A stretch of 60,111 nt of DNA from NCBI RefSeq assembly GCF_041751335.1, contig NZ_JBGSXS010000034.1, positions 1 through 60,111 of the forward strand. The letters run 5' to 3'. This document shows positions 1-8,401 of this stretch, piece by piece; position 1 is the first letter of the stretch, and the number at the start of each line of letters is the position of its first letter. A program made the translations under genes and the position numbers. The notes below the pieces were generated by a model that did not search any database, had not been told where the DNA came from, and saw only the letters and a list, made by a program, of their open reading frames with translations. Source of the DNA: Aquiflexum sp041751335 (GTDB lineage Bacteria; Bacteroidota; Bacteroidia; Cytophagales; Cyclobacteriaceae).

Positions 1-215
1 GAGAAGCCATACCTATTCCCTTTGACAGTCCGGATGGCAAAAACCGGGAACCGACTTATTATGCCATAATGGATTTTGCAAAATGCATCCGGGAAAACAA
101 GCAGCCTTTTGCTGATGTAAAAGCAGGAAAAAATACCGCAATAGCAGTACATATGGGCAATAATGCTATGGAAGAAGGAAATTTTCAATTTTGGGACTCC
201 TCTTATTCCACCTGA
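1..215 (+). CDS. Gfo/Idh/MocA oxidoreductase, C-terminal end (partial)
   Basis: The window opens inside a gene in frame 3. About 70 residues remain before the TGA at 213-215. The visible tail contains a run like CIRENKQPFADVKAG followed by a helix with HMGNNAMEEG. That is the usual ending of Gfo/Idh/MocA dehydrogenases, where a basic, proline-containing segment precedes the last helix. The family oxidises or isomerises sugars and cyclitols with NAD(P). The Rossmann domain lies outside the window, so substrate and export signal cannot be judged. It sits 67 bp upstream of a sodium:solute symporter on the same strand and may be co-transcribed with it. The family call is moderately secure; the specific function is unknown. 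Confidence 0.65.
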   Translation, partial: EAIPIPFDSPDGKNREPTYYAIMDFAKCIRENKQPFADVKAGKNTAIAVHMGNNAMEEGNFQFWDSSYST

Positions 216-282
216 TCATTATGTCCAAGTAAGCTATTGTCCTCTAAATAATCTTCTGTAATTGTCAAATTGACTCCCCCTT

Positions 283-1749
283 ATGAAGCTGACTACTTTT
301 GACCTGCTCATTATAGGTCTGTTCTTTCTATTGATGCTTGCCATAGGGATTTACGCCTATTTCAAAAATAGAAGTGCTGAGGATTATTTCGTGGCCGGAG
401 GCAATCTGCCTTGGTGGCTTTCGGGGATTTCGCATCATGTATCGGGTTATAGTGGGGCAGTATTTGTCGCCTATGCAGCTTTGGCATATACCCATGGGGT
501 GTCTGTCTATTTTTGGTGGGCCTTGACCATTGGAACAACTATCCTTGTAAGCGCACGTGTTTTTCCTGTTTTATGGGTAAGGTTGAGAAAACAATTCCAG
601 ATTCAATCCCCTTTGGAATTCCTCGAAAAACGATACAATCTCCTCACCCAACAGATTATGGCCTGGAGCGGCGTATTGTTGAAGCTGTTTGATATCGGAG
701 CCAAATGGGCTGCCATTGCCATCTTATTGAATGTATTTACAGGAATCAGTTTGACAGCAGGCATTTTGATTGCAGGAGGAATTTCCTTGCTATATATCAC
801 TTTTGGAGGGCTTTGGGCTGTGGTCATGACAGACTTTGCCCAATTTATCGTACAGCTTCTGGCCGGAATTGTCATGTTCGTAGCAGTGCTCCAAAGATTG
901 GACGGCCTGCAAAGCATATTCAGTCTCTGGGAGCAACTCCCTCCTGAAAACAGTCAGCCTTTCAACGAACCATACGGTGTAGGTTTTGCCTTGGCATTTT
1001 TATTTATCAATTTCCTCTCTTACAATGGAGGCCAATGGAATCTGGCGACGAGGTATATTTCATCACCATCCGAAAATCAAGCCATCAAAGCAGCCAGGCT
1101 TTCCGGGATTTTGTACCTGATCTGGCCTTTGATTTTATTTTTCCCAATGTGGGCAGCACCGATTTTATTACCTGATTTGCTTGACCCAAGTCAATCTTAT
1201 GGGGAATTGACCCTTTTGCTTTTACCTTCGGGCTTGGTGGGATTGGTCATCGCTTCCTTATTCGCCAATACCATGTCCATGACTTCTTCTGATATCAACA
1301 CCATCTCTGCGGTGATTACTAGGGATATCTTGCCCACTCTTTCGGAAAAGTTTAGCCATGGGAAATCCTCTCTGGTAGTAGCGAGAATTACCACTTTCAT
1401 CTTCACCAGTATGACCATCTTTATCGCTCTTCAATATGAATACTTTGGTGGAATACTGGGTTTGATCATTTCCTGGTTTGGGGCATTGGTAGGACCGATT
1501 GCCATCCCGATGCTTTTTGGGTTGATTCCAGCATTCAGGTCTTGCGGGCCAATTGCGGCTATTGGATCTATATTTTCAGGATTGGTGACATTTATTTTGA
1601 CCAAAAACATTGAAATCAGTAGTTTGGCTTTACAGGTCAGTTTACCTTTGGTCGTGTCGGCCATAGTCTATGTAGGCATAGGTTTGATCCAAATCAAAAG
1701 GGTTCCTGACAATGTCAAATCGCTTCTTAAATCCATAAGTCAAGAATAA
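283..1749 (+). CDS. Sodium:solute symporter (SSS family)
   Basis: A 488-residue inner-membrane protein made of about 13 hydrophobic segments. It starts with a short N-terminus and a first helix (LLIIGLFFLLMLAIG). The early motif SAEDYFVAGGNLPWWLSG is characteristic of SSS/SLC5 transporters, which couple solute uptake to sodium. Length is normal for the family. The ATG at 283 places the first helix correctly; no strong ribosome site is visible. Substrate cannot be read from sequence. The downstream neighbour is an amino-sugar-phosphate enzyme and the upstream one a sugar-type dehydrogenase, so a sugar or amino sugar is the best inference. Family call is strong; substrate is a guess. Confidence 0.88.
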   Translation: MKLTTFDLLIIGLFFLLMLAIGIYAYFKNRSAEDYFVAGGNLPWWLSGISHHVSGYSGAVFVAYAALAYTHGVSVYFWWALTIGTTILVSARVFPVLWVRLRKQFQIQSPLEFLEKRYNLLTQQIMAWSGVLLKLFDIGAKWAAIAILLNVFTGISLTAGILIAGGISLLYITFGGLWAVVMTDFAQFIVQLLAGIVMFVAVLQRLDGLQSIFSLWEQLPPENSQPFNEPYGVGFALAFLFINFLSYNGGQWNLATRYISSPSENQAIKAARLSGILYLIWPLILFFPMWAAPILLPDLLDPSQSYGELTLLLLPSGLVGLVIASLFANTMSMTSSDINTISAVITRDILPTLSEKFSHGKSSLVVARITTFIFTSMTIFIALQYEYFGGILGLIISWFGALVGPIAIPMLFGLIPAFRSCGPIAAIGSIFSGLVTFILTKNIEISSLALQVSLPLVVSAIVYVGIGLIQIKRVPDNVKSLLKSISQE

Positions 1750-1920
1750 TATGGAGGTAGCTAACTTTACAACTTGCCAGATCAATCGTAAAATAAAATC
1801 AGATATTCATTGATATTAGATTTTAGAGATATTTGTGGGCCGTGACGTATAGATTCAGTCCAATTGTTGAGGTTTGATTTTGAATTCTTTAATCAAGATT
1901 GTGGAAAATCACAAAAAAAT

Positions 1921-3795
1921 ATGAATGTAAATGTTTTCGATTCGAGGAAAGAAATGGGTAAGGCTGCTGCAAAAGCTGTGGCATCAAAAGTCCTTGAATT
2001 TCTGGCCAAAAAAGAATCTATAAGGATGGTATTTGCAGCGGCACCTTCCCAAAATGAGTTTCTGGAATCTTTGGTCAACATCAAGGATATCCCCTGGAAC
2101 AGGATAACAGTTTTTCATATGGATGAGTACCTTGGACTTCCAAAAGAGCATCCTGCCCTTTTTGCCAACTTTCTCAGAAGGAAAATATTTGATCAAGTTC
2201 CCTTCAGGGAAATCCACCTGATTGACGGCAATAATCATCCTGAAGCAGAGTGCCTTCGGTACACGGCACTTATTGAGGAATCAACTATTGACATTGTGTG
2301 TATGGGGATTGGGGAAAACGGACATATTGCTTTTAACGACCCTCCTGTAGCCTTATTCAATGATCCTGCAGCAGTAAAAAAGGTAGAACTCGATGCAGCA
2401 TGCCGACAACAGCAGGTAAATGATGGTTGTTTTCCCAATCTCGAAAATGTTCCTAAACATGCGCTTACCTTGACCGTTCCCGCTCTTTTGAATGCCGGTT
2501 TTATCTCCTGTGTGGTTCCTGGTAAAAACAAAAAGGAAGCATTACAAAAAACTCTTTACGGTTCCATTGAGACCCTGTGCCCTGCTTCCATTTTAAGGAT
2601 TCATGGAGATTGCCATTTGTTTACGGACAAAGATGCTTACACAGAACAATTCCCGTTAGGAAAAGAAACCTTTGGAATAGACTTATTGACCGGGAACTAT
2701 ACCTTTTTCAACTCCGAAAACAAACTCATTGAAACCCTAATCCAATCTTATCCAAATGAATCAGATTCGCTTCTTTTTTTCGCTCCAGGTTTGGTAGACC
2801 TGCAGGTAAATGGGGTCAATGGGGTGGATTTCAACAATGAAAATCTTTATGTGGAGGAAATATTAAAGGCTACTCAATATCTCCTTAGCAAGGGAGTAAC
2901 CGTATTTTTTCCGACCCTGATCACAAATAAAAGGAACAATATCCTACAGATACTCAAAACTTTTTGTCAGGCCGTTTCCCAACACCCTTTGATTGCTTCC
3001 TGTGTGGGAGGCATTCACCTGGAAGGTCCATTTATATCCCCACTTGATGGGGCAAGAGGTGCACATGATGCTAAATACATTCAAACCCCAACCTGGAAAT
3101 TGATCGAAGAATTTCAGGAAGCTTCAGGTGGATTGATAAAATTGATTACACTGGCGCCGGAATTAGAAGGGGCAATGGACTTGATCAAAAAATGTCATGA
3201 ATCAGGAATTAAGGTTGCCATTGGGCATAGCCTAGCATCGTCTGGGGAAATCACTAAGGCTGCAGAAGCCGGCGCAAATCTTTCCACCCATTTGGGCAAT
3301 GCTGTTCCTATGGTCCTTCCCCGTCATCCCAATATGCTTTGGGATCAATTGGCCCATGATGGGTTGTATGCCAGTCTGATTGCGGATGGGTTCCATTTGG
3401 GGGAATCTTTTCTGAAAGTGGTTTTGAAAACCAAAGGTGATAAAGCTTTTTTGGTAAGTGACAGTACGATGTTTTGTGGCATGGAAGCCGGAGAGTATCA
3501 AACACATATCGGGGAAAATGTTGTCCTGGAACCCAATGGCAGGCTTTCTTTAAAAAACGGCGATGGGCTGTTGGCCGGGGCAAGCAAAAATTTAATGGAA
3601 GGGGTACAATACTTGATCGATAAGCATTTGAAATCCCTTTCGAATGCCTGGAAAATGGCCTCCACCATCCCCAATACCTTTATGGATTTGGGCCATAAAA
3701 AAGATGCGGTTGTTTTTTCAATGGAAAGTGGAGGTCAAATTCAAATCCATCATGTAATAAAAGACGGAATCATTGGGTTTTCAAAAGAGGGATAG
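1921..3795 (+). CDS. nagB/nagA: NagB-like / NagA fusion: glucosamine-6-P deaminase-like plus GlcNAc-6-P deacetylase
   Basis: A 624-residue cytoplasmic protein in one frame. Residues 1-250 form a NagB-type isomerase/deaminase domain with MDEY at 67-70 and GENGHIAFNDP at 131-141. Residues about 285-624 form a NagA amidohydrolase with HLEGPFISP, IGHS, HLGNA, ADGFHL and the catalytic-Asp segment VSDS. NagA would deacetylate N-acetylglucosamine-6-phosphate; NagB would convert glucosamine-6-phosphate to fructose-6-phosphate and ammonia. Compared with E. coli NagB, Asp141 is Asn133 and Glu148 is Asp140 here, so the deaminase step may differ. The NagA half seems to lack the usual N-terminal strand domain. 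I chose ATG 1921 because residues upstream of it do not resemble the family. The linker has no stop or frameshift. Confidence 0.85.
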   Translation: MNVNVFDSRKEMGKAAAKAVASKVLEFLAKKESIRMVFAAAPSQNEFLESLVNIKDIPWNRITVFHMDEYLGLPKEHPALFANFLRRKIFDQVPFREIHLIDGNNHPEAECLRYTALIEESTIDIVCMGIGENGHIAFNDPPVALFNDPAAVKKVELDAACRQQQVNDGCFPNLENVPKHALTLTVPALLNAGFISCVVPGKNKKEALQKTLYGSIETLCPASILRIHGDCHLFTDKDAYTEQFPLGKETFGIDLLTGNYTFFNSENKLIETLIQSYPNESDSLLFFAPGLVDLQVNGVNGVDFNNENLYVEEILKATQYLLSKGVTVFFPTLITNKRNNILQILKTFCQAVSQHPLIASCVGGIHLEGPFISPLDGARGAHDAKYIQTPTWKLIEEFQEASGGLIKLITLAPELEGAMDLIKKCHESGIKVAIGHSLASSGEITKAAEAGANLSTHLGNAVPMVLPRHPNMLWDQLAHDGLYASLIADGFHLGESFLKVVLKTKGDKAFLVSDSTMFCGMEAGEYQTHIGENVVLEPNGRLSLKNGDGLLAGASKNLMEGVQYLIDKHLKSLSNAWKMASTIPNTFMDLGHKKDAVVFSMESGGQIQIHHVIKDGIIGFSKEG

Positions 3796-3843
3796 TAGAT
3801 AATAATTCAATTGTTTTACGCCAAGTTTAATCTGTCACAAAAA

Positions 3844-4503
3844 TTACAATCCCTGTAATATTTTGCTCCATTTGATATATTTCCCTTTAGGACAGCTGCA
3901 ATCTGCCAATAAATACTTCGATCCTCTTCTGGCTCCGGTTTTCATCGTGCCATATACTGAACCTCCATCCAAAAAATATTCACTGCCATCCGAACCGGAT
4001 TGGGAGAGTTCCTGACTTCGGGTCAACAGATCCATAACAAAAACATCTTGCCCTGTTTTGGTCTCCATAAATGTCATTGCCACTACCGAAGTACTATTTA
4101 AAGGTACTCTTGGAGTGGGATAAATAGCATTGGCTTTATCAGGCTCCAACATGTCAAATCCATCGGATGCCCTAAAGTCTTTCAGTTCCAACTTCAACAG
4201 GTATTTTACACCTAATACCTGATGCATCTTTTCGGTTTCATGCTTTTTGATATTTCCGGCAATCATTTCATAATCCCAATCTTCCAGTAATTCCAAACGG
4301 ATGTCCGGGTATTTATCAAACTGTTTCTTGATAATCGAATACAATTTCTCTTCTTCTCTAACCAACAAATCAGGGATCTGAATTTCCAACAAGACCAGGT
4401 CTTCCTGCTGCCAACAGACCTTGCAATACTGCTTCTTCTGGAACTTGGTATTCTTGCAGGAGAAAAGTGAAAAGATAAGAAGAAATATAAGGTATTTACG
4501 CAT
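3844..4503 (-). CDS. Putative lipoprotein of unknown function
   Basis: About 219 residues starting MRKYLIFLLIFSLFSC, a clear lipoprotein signal peptide with Cys at the cleavage site, so the mature protein is probably anchored in the outer or inner membrane. The start at 4503 puts the signal sequence at the N-terminus; an upstream in-frame extension would spoil it. The mature part has a CKVC pair near residues 28-31 and a CSC near the C-terminus, and is otherwise mixed alpha/beta with acidic stretches. The segment KYLLKLELKDF with later VVAMTFMETKTG resembles periplasmic beta domains of the curli-assembly/TolB-N type, but this is only an impression. It follows a small secreted stub by 34 bp on the same strand. 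I do not recognise the family. Confidence 0.6.
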   Translation of the reverse strand: MRKYLIFLLIFSLFSCKNTKFQKKQYCKVCWQQEDLVLLEIQIPDLLVREEEKLYSIIKKQFDKYPDIRLELLEDWDYEMIAGNIKKHETEKMHQVLGVKYLLKLELKDFRASDGFDMLEPDKANAIYPTPRVPLNSTSVVAMTFMETKTGQDVFVMDLLTRSQELSQSGSDGSEYFLDGGSVYGTMKTGARRGSKYLLADCSCPKGKYIKWSKILQGL

Positions 4504-4537
4504 TATTTGAAACCTAGATCCTGACACCCGAATGGAC

Positions 4538-4783
4538 TTAATTCAAATTGAACCCTATGTTGATTTCAGGATTGAGGGGAAAGAAACCCCGGTTTCCATT
4601 CGGATAGGAATAATTATATCCAAAACCTAAACTAGGATCCAGAGTGGTATTTGACCCTGTGGCTTTTTCAAAGGATATTGCAGGATTTAAAACATTTATT
4701 TTTAGTACATCTTCGGTCTGTGAAAATGAAAATCCAGAAATCAGAAATAAAATTGAGAAAACAAAAATTTTATATTGTTTCAT
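4538..4783 (-). pseudogene. Short secreted stub, probably a truncated outer-membrane beta-barrel protein
   Basis: Eighty-one residues starting MKQYKIFVFSILFLISGFSFSQ, a good signal peptide. The mature part is only about 60 residues. Its sequence, NVLNPAISFEKATG followed by LDPSLGFGYNYSYPN and INIGF, looks like the first strands of the Bacteroidota outer-membrane barrel proteins that normally run to 170-200 residues. It stops right after what would be the second or third strand (stop near 4538). Either it is a remnant of such a protein, or a very short secreted peptide. It lies directly upstream of the lipoprotein at 3844-4503, which could have been joined by a deletion. Confidence in the signal peptide is high and in the truncation moderate. 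Confidence 0.5.
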
Positions 4784-4957
4784 AATGAAAAGTAAAAGTC
4801 TTGAAAATTCCACCAATTGATAATTGCAAACTTAAAAATCAATTAATAAACCTAACTTTAAAAATATCTGACTAAGAAAATACTTCAAAAACATATAATG
4901 GATTGATTTTCAATTGGAAATATATCAATGTGGGTTTAATAATTGCTTTATTAATAT

Positions 4958-5045
4958 TTGTCGTGAATTTAAAAAAATTGTCGTTTAATTTACATTCTAT
5001 AAAATATTGTCGTAAATTTGTCGTGAATAATTAAATTTGCGACAA
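4958..5045 (+). promoter_or_regulatory. Five-copy 13-bp repeat array upstream of the Fic gene (candidate operator)
   Basis: Four direct copies of a 13-bp word near TTGTCGTnAATTT start at 4958, 4978, 5007 and 5018. A fifth copy lies inverted at 5033-5045 and ends on the A of the ATG. Start-to-start spacings are 20, 29 and 11 bp, close to whole helical turns. Matches to the Bacteroidetes -7 box TAnnTTTG lie inside the array (TAAATTTG at 5013-5020 and 5032-5039). A TTG at 5007-5009 is 22 bp upstream of the second. Protein bound here would cover the promoter. The repeats are seen directly; the operator role is inference. Confidence 0.6.
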
Positions 5046-6442
5046 TGGTAAATGTAACCACAAAAAGAGATCTTCTGGTTATCAAAGGGATTATTGAGAG
5101 ATTCCCGTATGGTGCTTCTATTGAGGATATCCTGCATAGTGATGGGGTGGATTTGGAGCTAAGGACTTTACAGCGCCGCCTCAAGACATTGAAGGAAGAG
5201 GGGGAAATTTATACCTCGGGGGGATCCAAGTCCACCAAATACCATATTTCTCATGAGCTAAGTCTTGTCATGGAAAAGGAGCAGGAAAGACTAATCCGTC
5301 CCAAAAAGGAGGGGATTTCTATTTCCAAAGAAGGGAAAGGGATTATTGCTTATTTGTCAAAACCACTTTCGGAAAGAAAAAAGGTTGGTTACAATTTGAA
5401 TCTTTTGAGATCTTACAGACCAAATTTCGATGCTTATCTGACTTATGATGAAATTCACAAATTGACTGTCCTGGGTCAGACCAATAATAAAAATCAGCCT
5501 GCCGGGACTCATGCCAAAGAAATCCTGAACAGGTTGTTGATTGACCTGTCCTGGAACTCAAGTAGGCTGGAAGGGAATACCTATTCTTTGTTGGATACCC
5601 AAAGGTTGATTGAGTTGGGCGAGTCTGCCGAGGGCAAATCCCTGGAGGAGGCTCAAATGATCATCAATCACAAGGATGCTATAGAGTTTTTGGTTGAGTT
5701 GGGCGATGAACTTGATTTCAACAAGTATATCCTGTTGAATCTACATGCATTGCTGGCGGATAACCTGATGCGTGACCCTGATTCTATCGGTAGGTTGAGG
5801 TCTATTCCTGTTGGTATTTATCAATCGGCTTATACTCCGCTGTCCATCCCACAATTGATAGCTGAACAGTTTGATCTGATAATGGAAAAAGCAAAAGCCA
5901 TCGAGAATCCCTTTGAACAGGCTTTCTTTATGATGGTGCACCTCCCCTATTTACAGCCTTTTGATGATGTCAATAAAAGGACTTCCCGATTGGCGGCGAA
6001 CATACCTCTGTTCAGGCATAACCTTTCACCGATTTCCTTTGTGGAAGTTCCCAATGAACTTTACACGCAAGGGATTCTTGGGGTTTATGAGTTGAATCAA
6101 ATGGATCTGTTGAAGGACATCTTTATGTGGGCTTATGAAAAATCTGCTGTTCGCTATGCAGCGATTCGACAGAATGTCAGCGAGCCAGATCCATTTAGGA
6201 CCAAATACAGGGATGAAATCAAAAGTCTGATTACTGAGATTATTTCTGCTAATCTGAGTCCTAAAGCAGGTTCTGAGTTGATCAAATCGAAAGCAGCAAA
6301 ACTTCCGAAAGAAGATCGTGACAAGTTTTCGGAATTTGTGGAAGGTGAATTACTTGGCATCCACGAAGGGAGTTTTGCAAGGTTCAGGGTTTCTCTTTCT
6401 GAATTTAAGGTTTGGAAGGAGAATTGGTCAAGGAAGGTTTAA
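5045..6442 (+). CDS. Fic family protein with N-terminal winged-helix domain and variant Fic motif
   Basis: A 465-residue cytoplasmic protein. Residues 5-70 look like a winged helix-turn-helix (LELRTLQRRLKTLKEEGEI, then a wing). Residues 165-180 hold the class II inhibitory motif S172-xxx-E176-G. The Fic core near 296-315 reads HLPYLQPFDDVNKRTSR. Aligned to canonical HPFxDGNGRxxR, the catalytic His is Gln304 and the two glycines are Val309 and Lys311; the phosphate-binding Asn310, Arg312 and Arg315 remain. Fic enzymes usually transfer AMP from ATP to hydroxyl side chains through that His, so this one may be altered or inactive as an AMP transferase. The C-terminal 110 residues are helical. It stands alone, behind a repeat array it may itself bind. 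Confidence 0.85.
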   Translation: MVNVTTKRDLLVIKGIIERFPYGASIEDILHSDGVDLELRTLQRRLKTLKEEGEIYTSGGSKSTKYHISHELSLVMEKEQERLIRPKKEGISISKEGKGIIAYLSKPLSERKKVGYNLNLLRSYRPNFDAYLTYDEIHKLTVLGQTNNKNQPAGTHAKEILNRLLIDLSWNSSRLEGNTYSLLDTQRLIELGESAEGKSLEEAQMIINHKDAIEFLVELGDELDFNKYILLNLHALLADNLMRDPDSIGRLRSIPVGIYQSAYTPLSIPQLIAEQFDLIMEKAKAIENPFEQAFFMMVHLPYLQPFDDVNKRTSRLAANIPLFRHNLSPISFVEVPNELYTQGILGVYELNQMDLLKDIFMWAYEKSAVRYAAIRQNVSEPDPFRTKYRDEIKSLITEIISANLSPKAGSELIKSKAAKLPKEDRDKFSEFVEGELLGIHEGSFARFRVSLSEFKVWKENWSRKV

Positions 6443-6463
6443 TCTTTCCTTGGCCTTTTTTTT
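6426..6463 (+). terminator. Rho-independent terminator overlapping the Fic stop codon
   Basis: The arms GGTCAAGGAAGG (6426-6437) and CTTTCCTTGGCC (6444-6455) pair over 12 bp with two G-U pairs and a six-base loop, followed by eight T. The stop codon at 6440-6442 lies in the loop, so the last Fic codons form the hairpin. This isolates the Fic gene from what follows. Confidence 0.85.
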
Positions 6464-6502
6464 AAATGAGATTTTGACCGAAATGAAAGGATAGAATATA
6501 TA

Positions 6503-6693
6503 CCGTACCTAAAGGCACGGAATGCCACTTTAAACATTTTTTTCTACCCATATTAAGTCCCTAAAGGGACAAAAACGCTAATTCTAATTCTTCAGAATTA
6601 ATTTCTCCATTTATAATTACATTCTTACAAAGGGGTATGATTATCATGGGTGTTCCACCTACCTGCATGCTAAAAAGACATTGACAGGCAGGT
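6503..6693. repeat. Cluster of small palindromes in a 341-bp gene-free stretch
   Basis: The gap 6443-6783 holds no credible gene. It contains an imperfect palindrome with CCGTACC and GGCACGG arms (6503-6520), a perfect GTCCCTAAAGGGAC (6557-6570), a perfect AATTCTTCAGAATT (6586-6599), and ACCTGC/GCAGGT arms 6661-6693. The first two share a CCTAAAGG core. The words resemble short palindromic repeats dispersed in Bacteroidota intergenic DNA; only this one cluster is in the window. Confidence 0.5.
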
Positions 6694-6783
6694 CTGACCA
6701 TTTAAAAACAATTATAAACAGAAGAAATGCTCTACACCCATCTTAGGATGTTTTCATTTGGTGATGTCCGAGCTGATGGGCTT

Positions 6784-7791
6784 TTAAACTATTTTTTCCA
6801 GCTTGACACTTCTTCCCCCCAATCTCTTACTCTTATCAGCTGCCTCCATAAAAGCCAGTATCTCCAAAGTTTCCTCAGGTTGAACCGGAATATTTCCTGT
6901 TTCAAAATATTTCACAATCTCCAACAACAAGGGTTCATATCCCGCATAAGGTCCCAGGACTACATTACCGGACTCTGTAAATGCCATCCCCCCATAATCA
7001 TGTTTGCCGGATCTCGTACCTCTCAATGTCCCTATACGTCCATCTTTCCAGGTGCCTACCACCACATCAGTATCCTTGGTACTGACCCTTACCACAGATT
7101 CACAGCCTGTTCCCATCACGGTAAACAATGTCTCCACCCCATGAATCCCATACCAGAACAAATCAGGATGTGTTGGTTCCAATTCCGCAGGGCTAAATGC
7201 ACTTGCCCCCACGACTGATTTTTTATCAATTTTATCTATTCCGGTGATATACCGTAAGGATGAAGAAGAAAAAACCGGAATCTTGAATTTTTCAGCAGCC
7301 TCAAAAATCGCTATCGCATCTTTCAAGGATGCTGTCATGGGCTTATCAATAAACATACGCTTACCGGCTTTGAAAACCTCCATTGCCTGTTCCAAATGGA
7401 GTTTCCCGTCATTGGTCTCCAATAAGACCACATCCACCTTATCCATAAGTTCAGCTATTGATCCCACGATTTCAACCCCCATTTTTTTGATGTCCTCCGT
7501 ATAGCCGGGGATTCTGTCCTTACTGGATATGATATCCCTGCTTCCGTGAGGGTAGGCTGCTACCACATGGTATCCCAAATAATCCGGGGAATCTTTATGT
7601 CCGTTCAGCACTTTGGTAAAAGCAATGCTATGGGAAGTGTCCAAACCAATGATTCCAACTCTTTTTCCATTCATAGTTGATTTGATTTCGGAAAATACAG
7701 TACCCGATACCATTGATAAACCCAATCCTACTGCAAGGATAGATGTGTTTTTGATAAAATCTCGTCTGGGAAATAAATCGCTATTGGCCAT
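6784..7791 (-). CDS. Tat-exported Gfo/Idh/MocA family oxidoreductase
   Basis: A 335-residue protein starting MANSDLFPRRDFIKNTSI, a twin-arginine signal (RRDFIK) followed by a hydrophobic stretch, so it should be exported folded, with its cofactor, to the periplasm. Residues 43-60 carry the Rossmann strand GKRVGIIGLDTSHS. The middle has the EAAEKF helix and a sheet domain typical of Gfo/Idh/MocA enzymes, and the segment FIDKPMTAS matches the conserved EKP region. The C-terminus with EETLEILAFMEAADKSKRLGG is the usual family ending. The ATG at 7791 gives a complete Tat signal. It is monocistronic between a palindrome cluster and a divergent VOC gene. Such Tat-tagged members are common in marine and soil Bacteroidota; the substrate is not predictable. 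Confidence 0.82.
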   Translation of the reverse strand: MANSDLFPRRDFIKNTSILAVGLGLSMVSGTVFSEIKSTMNGKRVGIIGLDTSHSIAFTKVLNGHKDSPDYLGYHVVAAYPHGSRDIISSKDRIPGYTEDIKKMGVEIVGSIAELMDKVDVVLLETNDGKLHLEQAMEVFKAGKRMFIDKPMTASLKDAIAIFEAAEKFKIPVFSSSSLRYITGIDKIDKKSVVGASAFSPAELEPTHPDLFWYGIHGVETLFTVMGTGCESVVRVSTKDTDVVVGTWKDGRIGTLRGTRSGKHDYGGMAFTESGNVVLGPYAGYEPLLLEIVKYFETGNIPVQPEETLEILAFMEAADKSKRLGGRSVKLEKIV

Positions 7792-7861
7792 AACTTAATT
7801 GGTGTTATTATATAGTTTATGCTCCAATTTATTTAAATTTATTGTTTAAACCCAAACACAT

Positions 7862-8239
7862 ATGAAACACGTCGTCGTAGGCTGGTTTGAAATACCTGCC
7901 TCAAATATGGAAAGAGCAATGGCATTTTATGAAAATGTTTTTGACTGTAAATTGGATAGGCACAAAATGGATGAAATCGATATGGCGTGGTTTCCATGGG
8001 ACCACACCAAAAGTGGTGCCGGTGGAAGTCTGGTCAAAAATGAGAAATACTACAATTCAAGTACTGAAGGGGTTTTGGTTTATTTTTCGAGTACTGATGT
8101 GGCAATCGAACTTGAAAAAGTTGAACCTGCAGGCGGGAAATTATTACAGAGAAAAACATTAATCTCAGAGGATATAGGATATATGGGATTGTTTCTGGAT
8201 AGCGAGGGAAATAGGATAGGAATTCATTCTTTGAAATGA
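7862..8239 (+). CDS. VOC (glyoxalase/bleomycin-resistance) superfamily protein
   Basis: A 125-residue cytoplasmic protein with two beta-alpha-beta-beta-beta modules. The first begins VVGWFEIPASNMERAMAFYENVF, the typical VOC opening with Glu on the first strand and the AFYENVF helix. The second ends LFLDSEGNRIGIHS. It resembles the small single-chain VOC proteins annotated as glyoxalase/dioxygenase superfamily with no known substrate. It starts at ATG 7862, 70 bp from the divergent oxidoreductase. Downstream, a small GGAAA/TTTCC hairpin (8243-8257) and a T-run near 8278-8286 may end transcription. Confidence 0.82.
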   Translation: MKHVVVGWFEIPASNMERAMAFYENVFDCKLDRHKMDEIDMAWFPWDHTKSGAGGSLVKNEKYYNSSTEGVLVYFSSTDVAIELEKVEPAGGKLLQRKTLISEDIGYMGLFLDSEGNRIGIHSLK

Positions 8240-8401
8240 TTGGAAATGTGGTTTCCTGCTTTTGTGCCAATGGATGCTTTTTTTTTGAGAGAAGACCGAT
8301 GACCGATGATTCGTGATTTTATATTTTCACTCTTGAATGGGGAAAAATTTAGCGATTATAGAATTTTAGTAAGGATGCATATACAGAAATATAACTATTT
8401 A

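Noticed and set aside
1864..1920. TTG start for the NagB-NagA fusion
   Set aside because: The 19 extra residues match no family pattern, and ATG 1921 gives the normal start.
4958..5045. CRISPR array or plasmid iteron origin
   Set aside because: Units are 13 bp with uneven short spacers and sit in a promoter; no cas or rep genes are near.
6727..7218. 163-codon frame on the plus strand
   Set aside because: Antisense to the Tat oxidoreductase gene; no family pattern.
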